Positions 1-7,273 of a stretch of DNA of 35,798 nucleotides are shown piece after piece; the first letter of the stretch is position 1, and the number at the start of each line of letters is the position of its first letter. Source of the stretch: an uncultured Prevotellaceae bacterium (GTDB lineage Bacteria; Bacteroidota; Bacteroidia; Bacteroidales; Bacteroidaceae); NCBI GenBank assembly GCA_902786665.1, contig CADADN010000057.1, positions 1-35,798 of the forward strand, given 5' to 3'. Below the pieces are notes generated by a model. That model was not told the DNA's origin, ran no database searches, and saw only the letters and a list, made by a program, of their open reading frames with translations. The translations under genes and the position numbers were made by a program.

Positions 1-137
1 TCCTTTTTCTTCCTTTTTCATCTTGTTTATTGCAATCTTCTACAATCAATAATGTCTTGTTGACCAAATGCTTAGAGATTTGTGTATAAAGATCAGCTGC
101 CCGAGAGGGGGTGGCCGCAGGCCGGGGGCGAGGGAGA

Positions 138-269
138 ACTCCTTTTTAACTCCCCTTTAACTCCGAAATAAGTGATCATACGTCCCTTTAACTCCCCTTT
201 AACTCCCCTTTAACTTCCCTTTAACTCCCATAGAATAAACTCCCCTTTAACTTCCCTTTAACTCCTTTC
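138..269. repeat. Tandem repeat array of TTTAACTCCCC-like units
   Basis: Imperfect tandem copies of an 11-12 bp unit (TTTAACTCCCC, with TTTAACTTCCC variants) fill this stretch just downstream of the minus-strand transporter gene. Read on the minus strand the unit is GGGGAGTTAAA, the same motif found after the YhcH-like gene at 3318-3446, so both arrays have the same orientation relative to the gene they follow. Bases 1-137 hold no gene or clear motif, only a GC-rich patch near 100-135. Function unknown. Confidence 0.8.
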
Positions 270-272
270 AAA

Positions 273-1169
273 TTATTTCAAGAGCAACTGTGCCACGAGT
301 GGTATGGTGAAAACGGAAAGGATGGTGCTGATCAATGTGATTTCTGTGATGAGTGTGGTGTCGCGACCATATCTGAGGCAGAGGATGGTGCCGTATGTCG
401 CCACCGGCATGGCGATGACCAGTGTGTTGATGTTGATGACCAGTGTGTCGAAGCCGATGGCACGGAAGATGAGATAGAGTAGGAGGGGGAGTATGAGCAG
501 CCTGAAGGCTGTGGTGACATAAACGACCCATGAGCCGAGCATTGTTCGCCATGAGAGTCTCGCCATCGACGAACCGATGATGAGCAATGCCCCAGGCACG
601 GTGATGTTGCCGATCATGGTGATGGGTTGGCTGATGACGTCGGGGATGTTGTCGATGCCAAAAGCGACGATGAGGATGGCGAGGTATGCGGATATGAGTG
701 GTGAACTGACCAGGATTTTGGGTTGGAACGCCATCCGTTGCTTTTCTCCGTTGACCAGCATCACACCGATGGTGAATACAGCGAGGGAGTTGACCATGTT
801 GAGGATGGCGGCATAGAACACCGCCTGATGGCCGAATATGGTGCCGACTATGGGATATCCGATGAAGCCCACGTTGCCGAACATCAGGGCGAATCCCACC
901 GTCCCCCGGTCTTCGCTTTTCTTGGTGATGAGCCTTGGGAGGTACCAGGCGGCTGCAGTGAGCAGCAGATAGGTGAGCAGGCTGATGGTGAGCAATGGCA
1001 GTATGAGGCTGCGGTCGGGTAGCGTCCCTCCCATCGTCGATGATAGGATGAGTGCCGGGCAGGTGATGTCTATGATGATGTTGGAGAGCCGCCGGTCAAA
1101 GTCGCCTCCCATATACTTCAACTTGCCCGCCACGTAGCCCACGATGACGATGGCAAGGAGTATCAGCAT
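273..1169 (-). CDS. AEC (auxin efflux carrier) family transporter
   Basis: Integral membrane protein of about 298 residues, close to the usual size of bacterial AEC-family permeases, which export or exchange small organic acids or amino acids. The hydrophobic N-terminus contains a VGYVAGKLKYMG stretch, followed by the family's core helices including LMFGNVGFIGYPIVGTIFG around residues 110-130 and a hydrophobic C-terminal half. About ten membrane segments are likely. A TTG at 1217 would add 16 residues, but it lies inside a TAnnTTTG promoter element (1215-1222, minus strand), so the ATG at 1169 is preferred. The gene stands alone, divergent from the MORN gene. Substrate cannot be told from sequence; family assignment is fairly sure. 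Confidence 0.85.
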   Translation of the reverse strand: MLILLAIVIVGYVAGKLKYMGGDFDRRLSNIIIDITCPALILSSTMGGTLPDRSLILPLLTISLLTYLLLTAAAWYLPRLITKKSEDRGTVGFALMFGNVGFIGYPIVGTIFGHQAVFYAAILNMVNSLAVFTIGVMLVNGEKQRMAFQPKILVSSPLISAYLAILIVAFGIDNIPDVISQPITMIGNITVPGALLIIGSSMARLSWRTMLGSWVVYVTTAFRLLILPLLLYLIFRAIGFDTLVININTLVIAMPVATYGTILCLRYGRDTTLITEITLISTILSVFTIPLVAQLLLK

Positions 1170-1214
1170 GATGTTGATGTTCTCCAAGATGTGATAAATC
1201 CTCTGATTCGGTTG

Positions 1215-1222
1215 CAAAAGTA
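1215..1222 (-). promoter_or_regulatory. Promoter -7 element of AEC transporter gene
   Basis: The minus strand reads TACTTTTG, a match to the Bacteroidota -7 consensus TAnnTTTG. It sits about 45 bp before the chosen ATG. No convincing -33 TTTG is seen. It rules out the upstream TTG start. Confidence 0.55.
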
Positions 1223-1230
1223 ATTAATTA

Positions 1231-1277
1231 AATTGAAAATTGAAGATTGAAGATTGAAAATTGAAAATTGAAGATTG
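1231..1277. repeat. Tandem (GAAAATT/GAAGATT) heptamer array
   Basis: About six 7-bp units of the type GAAAATT/GAAGATT. The last 15 bp (GAAAATTGAAGATTG, 1263-1277) recur exactly at 1547-1561. A related heptamer array lies at 15010-15098. Confidence 0.75.
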
Positions 1278-1561
1278 AGTCCACTTGAAAAGTCTGATAT
1301 GCTGACATTGAATACACCCGGAGTGTTCATATCCCCTCCCCTCAAGGGGAGGGGCTGGGGTGGGGTCTGTAACTTGTTGATTTTTAAGTATGTTTTGTCC
1401 CGCCTCTTGTGTAGTTCAACGCCCCCTGGCTCCCTCTAATCCGACTCCCCCGGCTTTCAGCCACTCCCTCTGAGCCAGAGGGGGAGTTGGGGAGTCTGCG
1501 CACCACTTTTTGCTTACTGTCCACTTTTTCAAGTGGACTTATGATAGAAAATTGAAGATTG
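1263..1561. mobile_element. MITE-like element between 15-bp direct repeats
   Basis: GAAAATTGAAGATTG occurs at 1263-1277 and again at 1547-1561. Directly inside the left copy is AGTCCACTTGAAAAGT (1278-1293). Near the right copy is its near-perfect inverse ACTTTTTCAAGTGGACT (1523-1539). The right end also folds on itself (GTCCACTT at 1519-1526 with AAGTGGAC at 1531-1538). The roughly 270 bp inside hold no gene, but contain two GC-rich palindromic blocks (1330-1350 and about 1460-1495). The form suggests a small non-autonomous element inserted into the heptamer array. The direct repeat could instead derive from the array itself. Confidence 0.4.
1319..1375 (+). repeat. REP-like GC-rich palindromic repeat, copy 1
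   Basis: Contains the hairpin CCCCTCCCCTCAAGGGGAGG followed by GTGGGGTCTGTAACTT. A second copy in inverse orientation is at 7471-7515, sharing CGGAGTG, the CCCCTCAAGGGG core and GTGGGGTCTGTAACTT. It lies inside the MITE-like element. Confidence 0.6.
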
Positions 1562-1699
1562 GAAAAAGTGTGTTTTTGCTTTCACTTTCAGAGCGCGTAG
1601 GGCATTGTGATTTCATCTTATTGACGGCAGGAAAACATAATCTTTTAGTAAATAAGTTAAAAAAAACGTTTTTTTTTTCATTATATCCACAGAATTTAC

Positions 1700-1707
1700 T
1701 ACTTTTG
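1700..1707 (+). promoter_or_regulatory. Promoter -7 element of MORN-repeat gene
   Basis: TACTTTTG fits TAnnTTTG and lies 20 bp before the ATG at 1728, implying a very short leader. No clear -33 TTTG. The rest of the 1218-1727 gap holds the repeats listed separately and AT-rich DNA. Confidence 0.55.
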
Positions 1708-1727
1708 GGCTGAAAATCCGAAGAAAG

Positions 1728-2843
1728 ATGAAAATTGGAAAATTGATTGTTCTTTTGCTCTTGATGATTCCCGTGGTAGCGACCGCTCAGAACATCACCA
1801 TTGGTTCCTGTACCACAAAGGACGGGGCCTCGTATAATGGTGAGATGCTTGGTAGCAAGCCCCACGGTAAGGGCACGGCAAAATACAAGAACGGCGACGT
1901 CTATGTCGGCGAATATGTGAAAGGAAAACGGCAAGGCCAAGGTGTTTACACCTTCTCCGACGGAGAGAAGTATGAAGGGCAATGGCTGATGGACCAACAG
2001 CATGGCCATGGCACTTACTATTTCATGAACGGCAACAAGTATGTGGGTCTTTGGTTCAAGGACTACCAGGAAGGCCATGGAGTGATGTATTACTACAATG
2101 GCGATATGTATAATGGTGAATGGGTCAAGGACAAGCGAGAAGGAAGAGGAAAATATACTTTCTCCTCAGGCCAATACTATGAAGGTAGTTGGAAAGACGA
2201 TATGAAGAACGGTCACGGTGTGTTCAACTGGGGTAACGGGGTTTATTATTCCGGCAACTGGGTTGACAATGAACGTTCAGGCAAGGGCACCAACTATTAC
2301 GAGGGAGGCGACAAGTATGTCGGCATGTGGCAGAATGACCTTCCTCACGGAAAAGGCGTGTATTATTACGCCAACGGCGATGTTTATGAAGGTGAATATG
2401 TCAGAGGGCAGCGCCAAGGGCTGGGAGTGCTCAAATACCACGATGGAGAGGTCTACAACGGCAGGTTCCTCGAGGGTGAGCGTTCGGGAGCAGGCACCTA
2501 TACTTGGAAAAATGGTGATATATACACCGGCAACTGGTATAAGGACCAGCAACATGGCCAAGGCAAACTCACCAAGAAAAACGGTGACCGTTTCGAAGGA
2601 GAATTCAAAAACGGATTGTTCGACGGACTCATGACCATCCATTACCATGACGGAACGAGGTTCCGCGGATATTTCCACAGGGGCATCAAGCACGGCGAAT
2701 GCAGCGAAGAGGAAGCCGATGGCAAGATTTTCGTGGGAAGCTACAAAAATGGCGAGCGTGATGGCAATTTTGTGGAGAAGAACAAAAACGGTCAAATCGT
2801 GGCAAGGGGCCATTATTCCGACGGCATCAGACACAACGATTGA
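1728..2843 (+). CDS. Secreted MORN-repeat protein
   Basis: A 371-residue protein with a cleavable-looking signal peptide (MKIGKLIVLLLLMIPVVATA, then Q21). From D32 it is built almost wholly of 14 consecutive 23-residue MORN repeats (pattern NG-x-x-Y-x-G-x-W, then HGxG), plus an 18-residue partial repeat at the C-terminus. No enzymatic domain is fused. MORN repeats form elongated beta-hairpin solenoids, used in eukaryotes for lipid or protein contacts; bacterial roles are poorly known. The protein should be periplasmic or surface located. The YhcH-like gene follows after 28 bp and may be co-transcribed. Repeats 12-14 diverge from the consensus, losing the aromatic of GxW. The domain call is very sure; the role is unknown. 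Confidence 0.9.
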   Translation: MKIGKLIVLLLLMIPVVATAQNITIGSCTTKDGASYNGEMLGSKPHGKGTAKYKNGDVYVGEYVKGKRQGQGVYTFSDGEKYEGQWLMDQQHGHGTYYFMNGNKYVGLWFKDYQEGHGVMYYYNGDMYNGEWVKDKREGRGKYTFSSGQYYEGSWKDDMKNGHGVFNWGNGVYYSGNWVDNERSGKGTNYYEGGDKYVGMWQNDLPHGKGVYYYANGDVYEGEYVRGQRQGLGVLKYHDGEVYNGRFLEGERSGAGTYTWKNGDIYTGNWYKDQQHGQGKLTKKNGDRFEGEFKNGLFDGLMTIHYHDGTRFRGYFHRGIKHGECSEEEADGKIFVGSYKNGERDGNFVEKNKNGQIVARGHYSDGIRHND

Positions 2844-2871
2844 AAGACAGAACATCAAAATACTTAAATTC

Positions 2872-3318
2872 ATGATCATCGACACACTGAACAATTTGGA
2901 AAAATACATCTCGGTCAACCCGCTTTTCGCGGTGGTGGCTGATTTCATCAAAGAAAACGACCTCAGTGCACTTGAGCCAGGGAAACATGTCATCAAGGGC
3001 GACGAGGTCTTTGTCAACATCCAAGTGGCCAAGGGAAAAACAGTAGAGGAAGCAGTGTTGGAAACGCACCAGGTGATGACAGACATCCAGGTGCCCATCT
3101 CAGCCAAAGAGACTTATGGCTACACCCCTGCAAGCGAACTGCCCGAGGGTGGATATGATGCCGAAAAGGATATGGCTCTGTTCCCAGGCGAGAAGCCACT
3201 GTGCCATGTCACTTGCCAACAGGGCATGTTCGCCATCTTCTTCCCCCAGGATGGCCATGCTCCCTGCATCTCGCAAGAGAAGGAAATCAAAAAGGCTATC
3301 TTCAAAGTGAAAAATTGA
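2872..3318 (+). CDS. YhcH/YjgK/YiaL (TabA-like) family protein
   Basis: A 148-residue protein starting MIIDTLNNLEKY. It has the family's hallmark segments LEPGKHVIKGDEVFVNIQ, a conserved E-x-H-x-x-x-x-D-I-Q region (ETHQVMTDIQVPI), and a C-terminal FFPQDGHAPC histidine segment. In this cupin-like family these residues bind a metal. Relatives occur in sialic-acid and biofilm (TabA) gene clusters and are thought to act on sugars. Reading the frame further upstream would overlap the MORN gene, so the ATG at 2872 is chosen. It follows the MORN gene by 28 bp. The substrate is not evident, and no sugar-catabolic genes are adjacent. Confidence 0.85.
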   Translation: MIIDTLNNLEKYISVNPLFAVVADFIKENDLSALEPGKHVIKGDEVFVNIQVAKGKTVEEAVLETHQVMTDIQVPISAKETYGYTPASELPEGGYDAEKDMALFPGEKPLCHVTCQQGMFAIFFPQDGHAPCISQEKEIKKAIFKVKN

Positions 3319-3446
3319 GGAGAAGGGAGTAGTATAGGAGTTAAAAAGGAGTTAAAAGGGAGTTAAAAGGGAGTTAAAAAGGAGTTAAAAGGGAGTTGTA
3401 TGGGATTTGTATGGGAGTTAAAAAGGAGTTAAAAGGGAGTTAAAGG
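3318..3446. repeat. Tandem GGAGTTAAAAG array
   Basis: About ten imperfect copies of GGAGTTAAAAG begin at the stop codon of the YhcH-like gene. It forms the left flank of the dispersed element whose core is at 3448-3485. The motif is the reverse complement of the unit at 138-269. Confidence 0.8.
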
Positions 3447-3447
3447 G

Positions 3448-3485
3448 ACAATAGTCCGTACCTCCATGTTATTGGCATAACTTTG
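3448..3485 (+). repeat. Dispersed ACAATAGTCCGT element, copy A core
   Basis: The core reads ACAATAGTCCGT (3448-3459), then ATTGGCA (3471-3477), then TAACTTTG (3478-3485), followed by TTAACTTC units. Copy B at 5827-5883 has the same order and nearly the same spacing (23 versus 22 bp between the first two motifs). TAACTTTG also matches the -7 promoter consensus and could drive glgB with a leader of about 210 nt. Confidence 0.55.
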
Positions 3486-3486
3486 T

Positions 3487-3672
3487 CGTTAACTTCTCTA
3501 ACATCTAATTTCTCAAACTTCGACAAAGAACAATTGTCTTTAACTTCTCTAACTTCTCTAACTTCTCAAACTTCTAACTTCACCATCTTCTCAAACTTCG
3601 ACAAAGAACAATTGTCTTTAACTTCTTTAACTTCTCAAACTTCTCTAACTTCTACCTTCACCACCTTCCAAT
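3487..3672. repeat. Tandem TTAACTTCTC array with a 78-bp higher-order repeat
   Basis: Copies of TAACTTCTC fill the leader of glgB. A longer unit beginning TCTCAAACTTCGACAAAG, containing the palindrome ACAATTGT, occurs at 3511 and again at 3589, giving a 78-bp period. No gene is seen in 3319-3702. Confidence 0.75.
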
Positions 3673-3702
3673 AGAAAACAGATAATTGAAAATAAACATA
3701 TT

Positions 3703-5793
3703 ATGGCAGAGAAAAAGACAACCAAAAGCGTGGACAAGCAAAAAGTGGCAACCAAAGAGGTCAAGCCCAGGAAACCAAGGACACCAAAACATATCGGCCT
3801 GGTGGCCAAAGATCCCTATCTTGAACCTTATGAAGATGCCATAAAAGGACGCCATGACCATGCGTTATGGAAAATCAACCAACTCACTAGGAATGGTAAA
3901 ACCACCCTGCGCGACTTTGCGTCGGGTTACGACTATTACGGACTGCATAAAACAGCGAGGGGATGGGTGTTCCGTGAGTGGGCGCCCAATGCTACAGACA
4001 TCTACCTCGTGGGCGATTTCAACGGCTGGCAGGAGAGTGAAAAATACCGTGCCACACGTGTCAAGGGAACAGACAACTGGGAACTCAAGCTTCCATCGAA
4101 GGCCATGAAACATGGCGACCTCTACAAGATGCATGTGCACTGGAACGGTGGAGAAGGGGAGCGTATTCCCGCATGGGCACAGAGGGTGGTCCAGGACGAG
4201 AGCACCAAGATCTTCTCCGCCCAGGTGTGGAACCCCAAGACACCTTACGAGTGGAAGAAGACCAAGTTCAAACCCAACGTCAACCCGCTCCTCATCTACG
4301 AATGCCACATCGGCATGTCGCAGGATGCAGAGAAAGTGGGTAGTTACACCGAGTTCAAGGACAACGTGCTTCCGAGAATCATCGAGGATGGTTACAACTG
4401 CATCCAGATCATGGCCATCCAGGAGCATCCGTATTACGGCTCCTTCGGCTACCATGTCAGTTCGTTCTTCGCTGCTTCAAGCAGGTTTGGCACGCCAGAG
4501 GAACTCAAGGAACTCATCGACACCGCCCACCAGCACGGCGTCGCCGTCATCATGGACATCGTGCACTCCCACGCCGTGAAGAACGAGGTGGAGGGTTTGG
4601 GCAACCTCGCCGGAGACCCCAACCAGTTCTTCTACCCCGGTGAGAAGCATGAGCATCCCGCCTGGGACTCCTTGTGTTTCGACTACGGCAAGGACGACGT
4701 CATCCATTTCCTCCTGTCCAACTGCAAGTACTGGCTTGAGGAGTATCATTTCGACGGCTTCAGGTTCGACGGCGTCACCTCCATGCTCTATTACAGCCAT
4801 GGGTTGGGAGAGGCGTTCTGCAACTATGGCGACTATTTCAACGGCCATGAGGACGACAATGCCATCTGCTACCTTACATTGGCCAACCAACTCATCCATG
4901 AGGTCAATCCCAATGCCATCACCATCGCCGAGGAGGTGAGCGGAATGCCTGGACTGGCAGCCAAATTCGAACAAGGAGGCTATGGCTTCGACTACCGCAT
5001 GGCGATGAACATTCCCGACTACTGGATCAAGACCATCAAGGAACTCAGCGACGAGAACTGGAAGCCAAGTTCCATCTTCTGGGAGGTGAAGAACAGAAGA
5101 CCCGACGAGAAGACCATCAGCTACTGCGAGAGTCACGACCAAGCCCTCGTGGGTGACAAGACCATTGTGTTCAGGCTCATCGATGCAGACATGTACTGGC
5201 ACTTCAAGAAAGGTGACGAGAACGAGATGGCCAACAGGGGCATCGCCCTTCACAAGATGATCAGGCTTGTCACAGCGGCAGCCATCAATGGTGGTTATCT
5301 CAACTTCATGGGCAACGAGTTCGGCCATCCTGAGTGGATAGACTTCCCCAGGGAGGGCAACGGATGGAGTTACAAGTATGCCAGGAGGCAGTGGAACCTT
5401 GTCGACAACAAGGAGTTGTGCTACCATTGGCTTGGAGACTTTGACAAGAAGATGATCAGTGTCATCAAGAGTCAGAAGAATTTCCAGAAGACCCCCGTGC
5501 AGGAAATCTGGCACAACGATGGCGACCAGGTGCTCGCTTTTATGCGTGGCGACCTTGTCTTCGTCTTCAACTTCAGTCCCACCCGTTCGTTCACCGACTA
5601 CGGCTTCCTCGTCCCCACCGGCTCTTACGAAGTGGTGCTCAACACCGACGCCAAGGAGTTTGGTGGCAACGGCTTCGCCGACGACACGATGACGCATTTC
5701 ACCAACTTCGACCCCTTGTATGTGGAGGACCATAAGGAGTGGCTCAAACTCTACATCCCTGCAAGGTCGGCTGTGGTGCTGAGGAAGAATTGA
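3703..5793 (+). CDS. glgB: 1,4-alpha-glucan branching enzyme, GBE1-like
   Basis: A 696-residue glycogen branching enzyme: it cuts an alpha-1,4 glucan chain and re-attaches it by an alpha-1,6 bond. After a Lys-rich N-terminal tail (about 1-30) comes a CBM48-type domain (around 75-170, with FREWAPNA and VGDFNGW), then a GH13 barrel. Catalytic regions are visible: DIVHSH (D285, H288, H290), FRFDGV (nucleophile D356, with R354), IAEEVSG (acid/base E410) and ESHDQ (H478, D479), then an all-beta C-terminal domain. SHA rather than NHV after the first His, and the overall length, match the eukaryote-like branch common in Bacteroidota rather than E. coli GlgB. No other glycogen gene is adjacent. The preceding leader is repeat-filled. 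Confidence 0.95.
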   Translation: MAEKKTTKSVDKQKVATKEVKPRKPRTPKHIGLVAKDPYLEPYEDAIKGRHDHALWKINQLTRNGKTTLRDFASGYDYYGLHKTARGWVFREWAPNATDIYLVGDFNGWQESEKYRATRVKGTDNWELKLPSKAMKHGDLYKMHVHWNGGEGERIPAWAQRVVQDESTKIFSAQVWNPKTPYEWKKTKFKPNVNPLLIYECHIGMSQDAEKVGSYTEFKDNVLPRIIEDGYNCIQIMAIQEHPYYGSFGYHVSSFFAASSRFGTPEELKELIDTAHQHGVAVIMDIVHSHAVKNEVEGLGNLAGDPNQFFYPGEKHEHPAWDSLCFDYGKDDVIHFLLSNCKYWLEEYHFDGFRFDGVTSMLYYSHGLGEAFCNYGDYFNGHEDDNAICYLTLANQLIHEVNPNAITIAEEVSGMPGLAAKFEQGGYGFDYRMAMNIPDYWIKTIKELSDENWKPSSIFWEVKNRRPDEKTISYCESHDQALVGDKTIVFRLIDADMYWHFKKGDENEMANRGIALHKMIRLVTAAAINGGYLNFMGNEFGHPEWIDFPREGNGWSYKYARRQWNLVDNKELCYHWLGDFDKKMISVIKSQKNFQKTPVQEIWHNDGDQVLAFMRGDLVFVFNFSPTRSFTDYGFLVPTGSYEVVLNTDAKEFGGNGFADDTMTHFTNFDPLYVEDHKEWLKLYIPARSAVVLRKN

Positions 5794-5808
5794 AGGATGA
5801 TAGGAGAC

Positions 5809-5945
5809 GAAGTTAAAGAAGTTAACGAAGTTATCGCTTCGCTCGAAGTTAGCGACAATAGTCCGTGCACACTGCCATTGGCAAAGGTAATGTCTTTAAC
5901 TTCTTAAACTTCTTAAACTTCTTAAACTTCTTAAACTTCGATAGA
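5809..5945. repeat. Dispersed ACAATAGTCCGT element, copy B with inverted flanks
   Basis: The left flank is GAAGTTAA units (5809-5830), then GAAGTTATCGCTTCGCTCGA, ACAATAGTCCGT (5855-5866) and ATTGGCA (5877-5883). The right flank is repeated TTAAACTTC units to 5940, the inverse of the left flank. The whole can fold as an inverted repeat. It lies between glgB and the next gene. Confidence 0.65.
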
Positions 5946-5961
5946 AAATAATAATTGTTGT

Positions 5962-5985
5962 GCGTGAGGCATACCTGCCTCACGC
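5962..5985 (+). promoter_or_regulatory. Perfect hairpin upstream of the membrane-protein gene
   Basis: GCGTGAGGC (5962-5970) pairs perfectly with GCCTCACGC (5977-5985) across a 6-nt loop. It ends 27 nt before the ATG at 6013. There is no T-tract, so it is not a standard terminator; a leader structure or REP-like palindrome is possible. Confidence 0.5.
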
Positions 5986-6012
5986 CTTTGATGCATACAA
6001 GTACGAAAAAAG

Positions 6013-7176
6013 ATGCCTTTCCTCTTCTTCAACAGCCAACAATGGCCTGCAACGAAGCGGTACACGGTGGTGGCATGTTCCTGCGCGTTCTGCCTCTTCT
6101 CGTTCTGCTACCTCCTTTTCTACCAGACCGACGTTCTTGTGGCGGGTCAGCATGTGCTTTCGGAGGGGAAGACACATTATGTAGGATGGGTTGGTGCAGT
6201 ACTCATCACCCTTACGCTATTCCTCCTGCAACGGGTGGTGTTCATGTTCACCAAATTGTCAAAACGCGCCCATTTCCTCACTTATTTCCCTTCCATGCTC
6301 ATCCTCACCATCATCACGGATGTGAGTTCAAGCATCGACCAGGGGTTCTCTTTCGGGGGGTGGTATGTGGCGGTGCCGATATTGTTGTTGCTCTTTGCCG
6401 GCACCGTGTGGGGCGCCAGGCAGATGGAGCCCTTTGAACCGGAGCCGGCAAGTCCGGGAATCACCTCGCGTACCATCTGGATCAACCTCGTCGGCCTGTT
6501 GGTGATGATGGTGCTGACGGGCATCTTCAGCAACGGCGACGAGGCGTTCCACCAACGTATGAAGATGGAGAGGCTTATAGCAAAAGGAAAATATGCGCAG
6601 GCCATCAAGGTGGGGAGGAATTCACAGGTCGCCGACCCGCAAATCACCATGCTCAGGGCCTTCGCCTTGTCGAAAAAGGGGCTTATGGGGGAGCATTTCT
6701 TCGAATACCCATTCGTCAGAGAAGGGAAGACATTGATGCACGACACCATCGGCAACCGTACCATCCTCTTGAACGACAGCATCCTGGCCACCGTGGTCAA
6801 GTCGTCGAGGGCAAGGCTCGACTACAAACTCATCGACATGCTCATCGACCGGGATATCGACGGCTTTGCCTCCACCGTGCAAAAGGCGTACCCCGACTCC
6901 ATCATGCCGAAACACTACGCCGAGGCGTTGGCCATATACAAGAAGAATGCGCCTCCACCACCACCGAAAGAGGAGGAGAAGGATTCCAAGAAAGGGAAGA
7001 AAAAGAAGGAAAAAAAGGAGGAAGTCGTGGTGGAGCCTGCCCCCGACCCTATGTTGCTGCGTCTCGACGGATTTTTGAAAATGAAGGAAAAGAAGGACAA
7101 GCCGGGAGTGGCCTTGCAGCTTAAAAGGGAGTTTGGCAAGACCTATTGGTATTATTATTATATGACCGAGGAATAG
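6013..7176 (+). CDS. Unrecognised five-segment membrane protein with Lys/Glu-rich tail
   Basis: A 387-residue protein. Five likely membrane segments lie at about residues 17-37, 57-80, 87-105, 117-135 and 154-172. They are followed by a soluble region (about 175-310) with helix-pair character (ERLIAKGKYAQAIKVGR, then MLRAFALSKKGLMGEHFFEY). Residues about 313-345 are low complexity: five prolines, then a Lys/Glu run. The soluble part is reminiscent of the Bacteroidales DUF6057 proteins, where a similar ALxxxG..G..xFxY stretch occurs, but this is a recollection and the protein is short for that family. Function unknown. The ATG at 6013 follows the hairpin at 5962-5985. It is flanked by dispersed repeats on both sides and appears monocistronic. 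Confidence 0.75.
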   Translation: MPFLFFNSQQWPATKRYTVVACSCAFCLFSFCYLLFYQTDVLVAGQHVLSEGKTHYVGWVGAVLITLTLFLLQRVVFMFTKLSKRAHFLTYFPSMLILTIITDVSSSIDQGFSFGGWYVAVPILLLLFAGTVWGARQMEPFEPEPASPGITSRTIWINLVGLLVMMVLTGIFSNGDEAFHQRMKMERLIAKGKYAQAIKVGRNSQVADPQITMLRAFALSKKGLMGEHFFEYPFVREGKTLMHDTIGNRTILLNDSILATVVKSSRARLDYKLIDMLIDRDIDGFASTVQKAYPDSIMPKHYAEALAIYKKNAPPPPPKEEEKDSKKGKKKKEKKEEVVVEPAPDPMLLRLDGFLKMKEKKDKPGVALQLKREFGKTYWYYYYMTEE

Positions 7177-7215
7177 TTTCGTGATACGGAAGTTGGCATA
7201 ATTATCGAGGTTGAA

Positions 7216-7273
7216 GAAGATAAAGAAGTTAACGAAGTTATCGCTTCGCTCGAAGTTAAAGACATTACTCTGT
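7216..7273 (+). repeat. Dispersed element, copy C (partial)
   Basis: GAAGTTAACGAAGTTATCGC at 7226-7245 continues as TTCGCTCGAAGTTAAAGACA and ends TTACTCTGT (7273). It matches copy B up to a degenerate ACAATAGTCCGT and lacks the ATTGGCA half and right flank. It follows the membrane-protein gene by about 40 bp. Confidence 0.65.

Noticed and set aside
138-269. Tandem repeats considered as a CRISPR array.
   Set aside because: Units are 11-12 bp and contiguous, without unique spacers, and no cas genes are present.
4477-5733. A long minus-strand open frame opposite glgB.
   Set aside because: Shadow of the biased glgB codons; no promoter and no recognisable protein.
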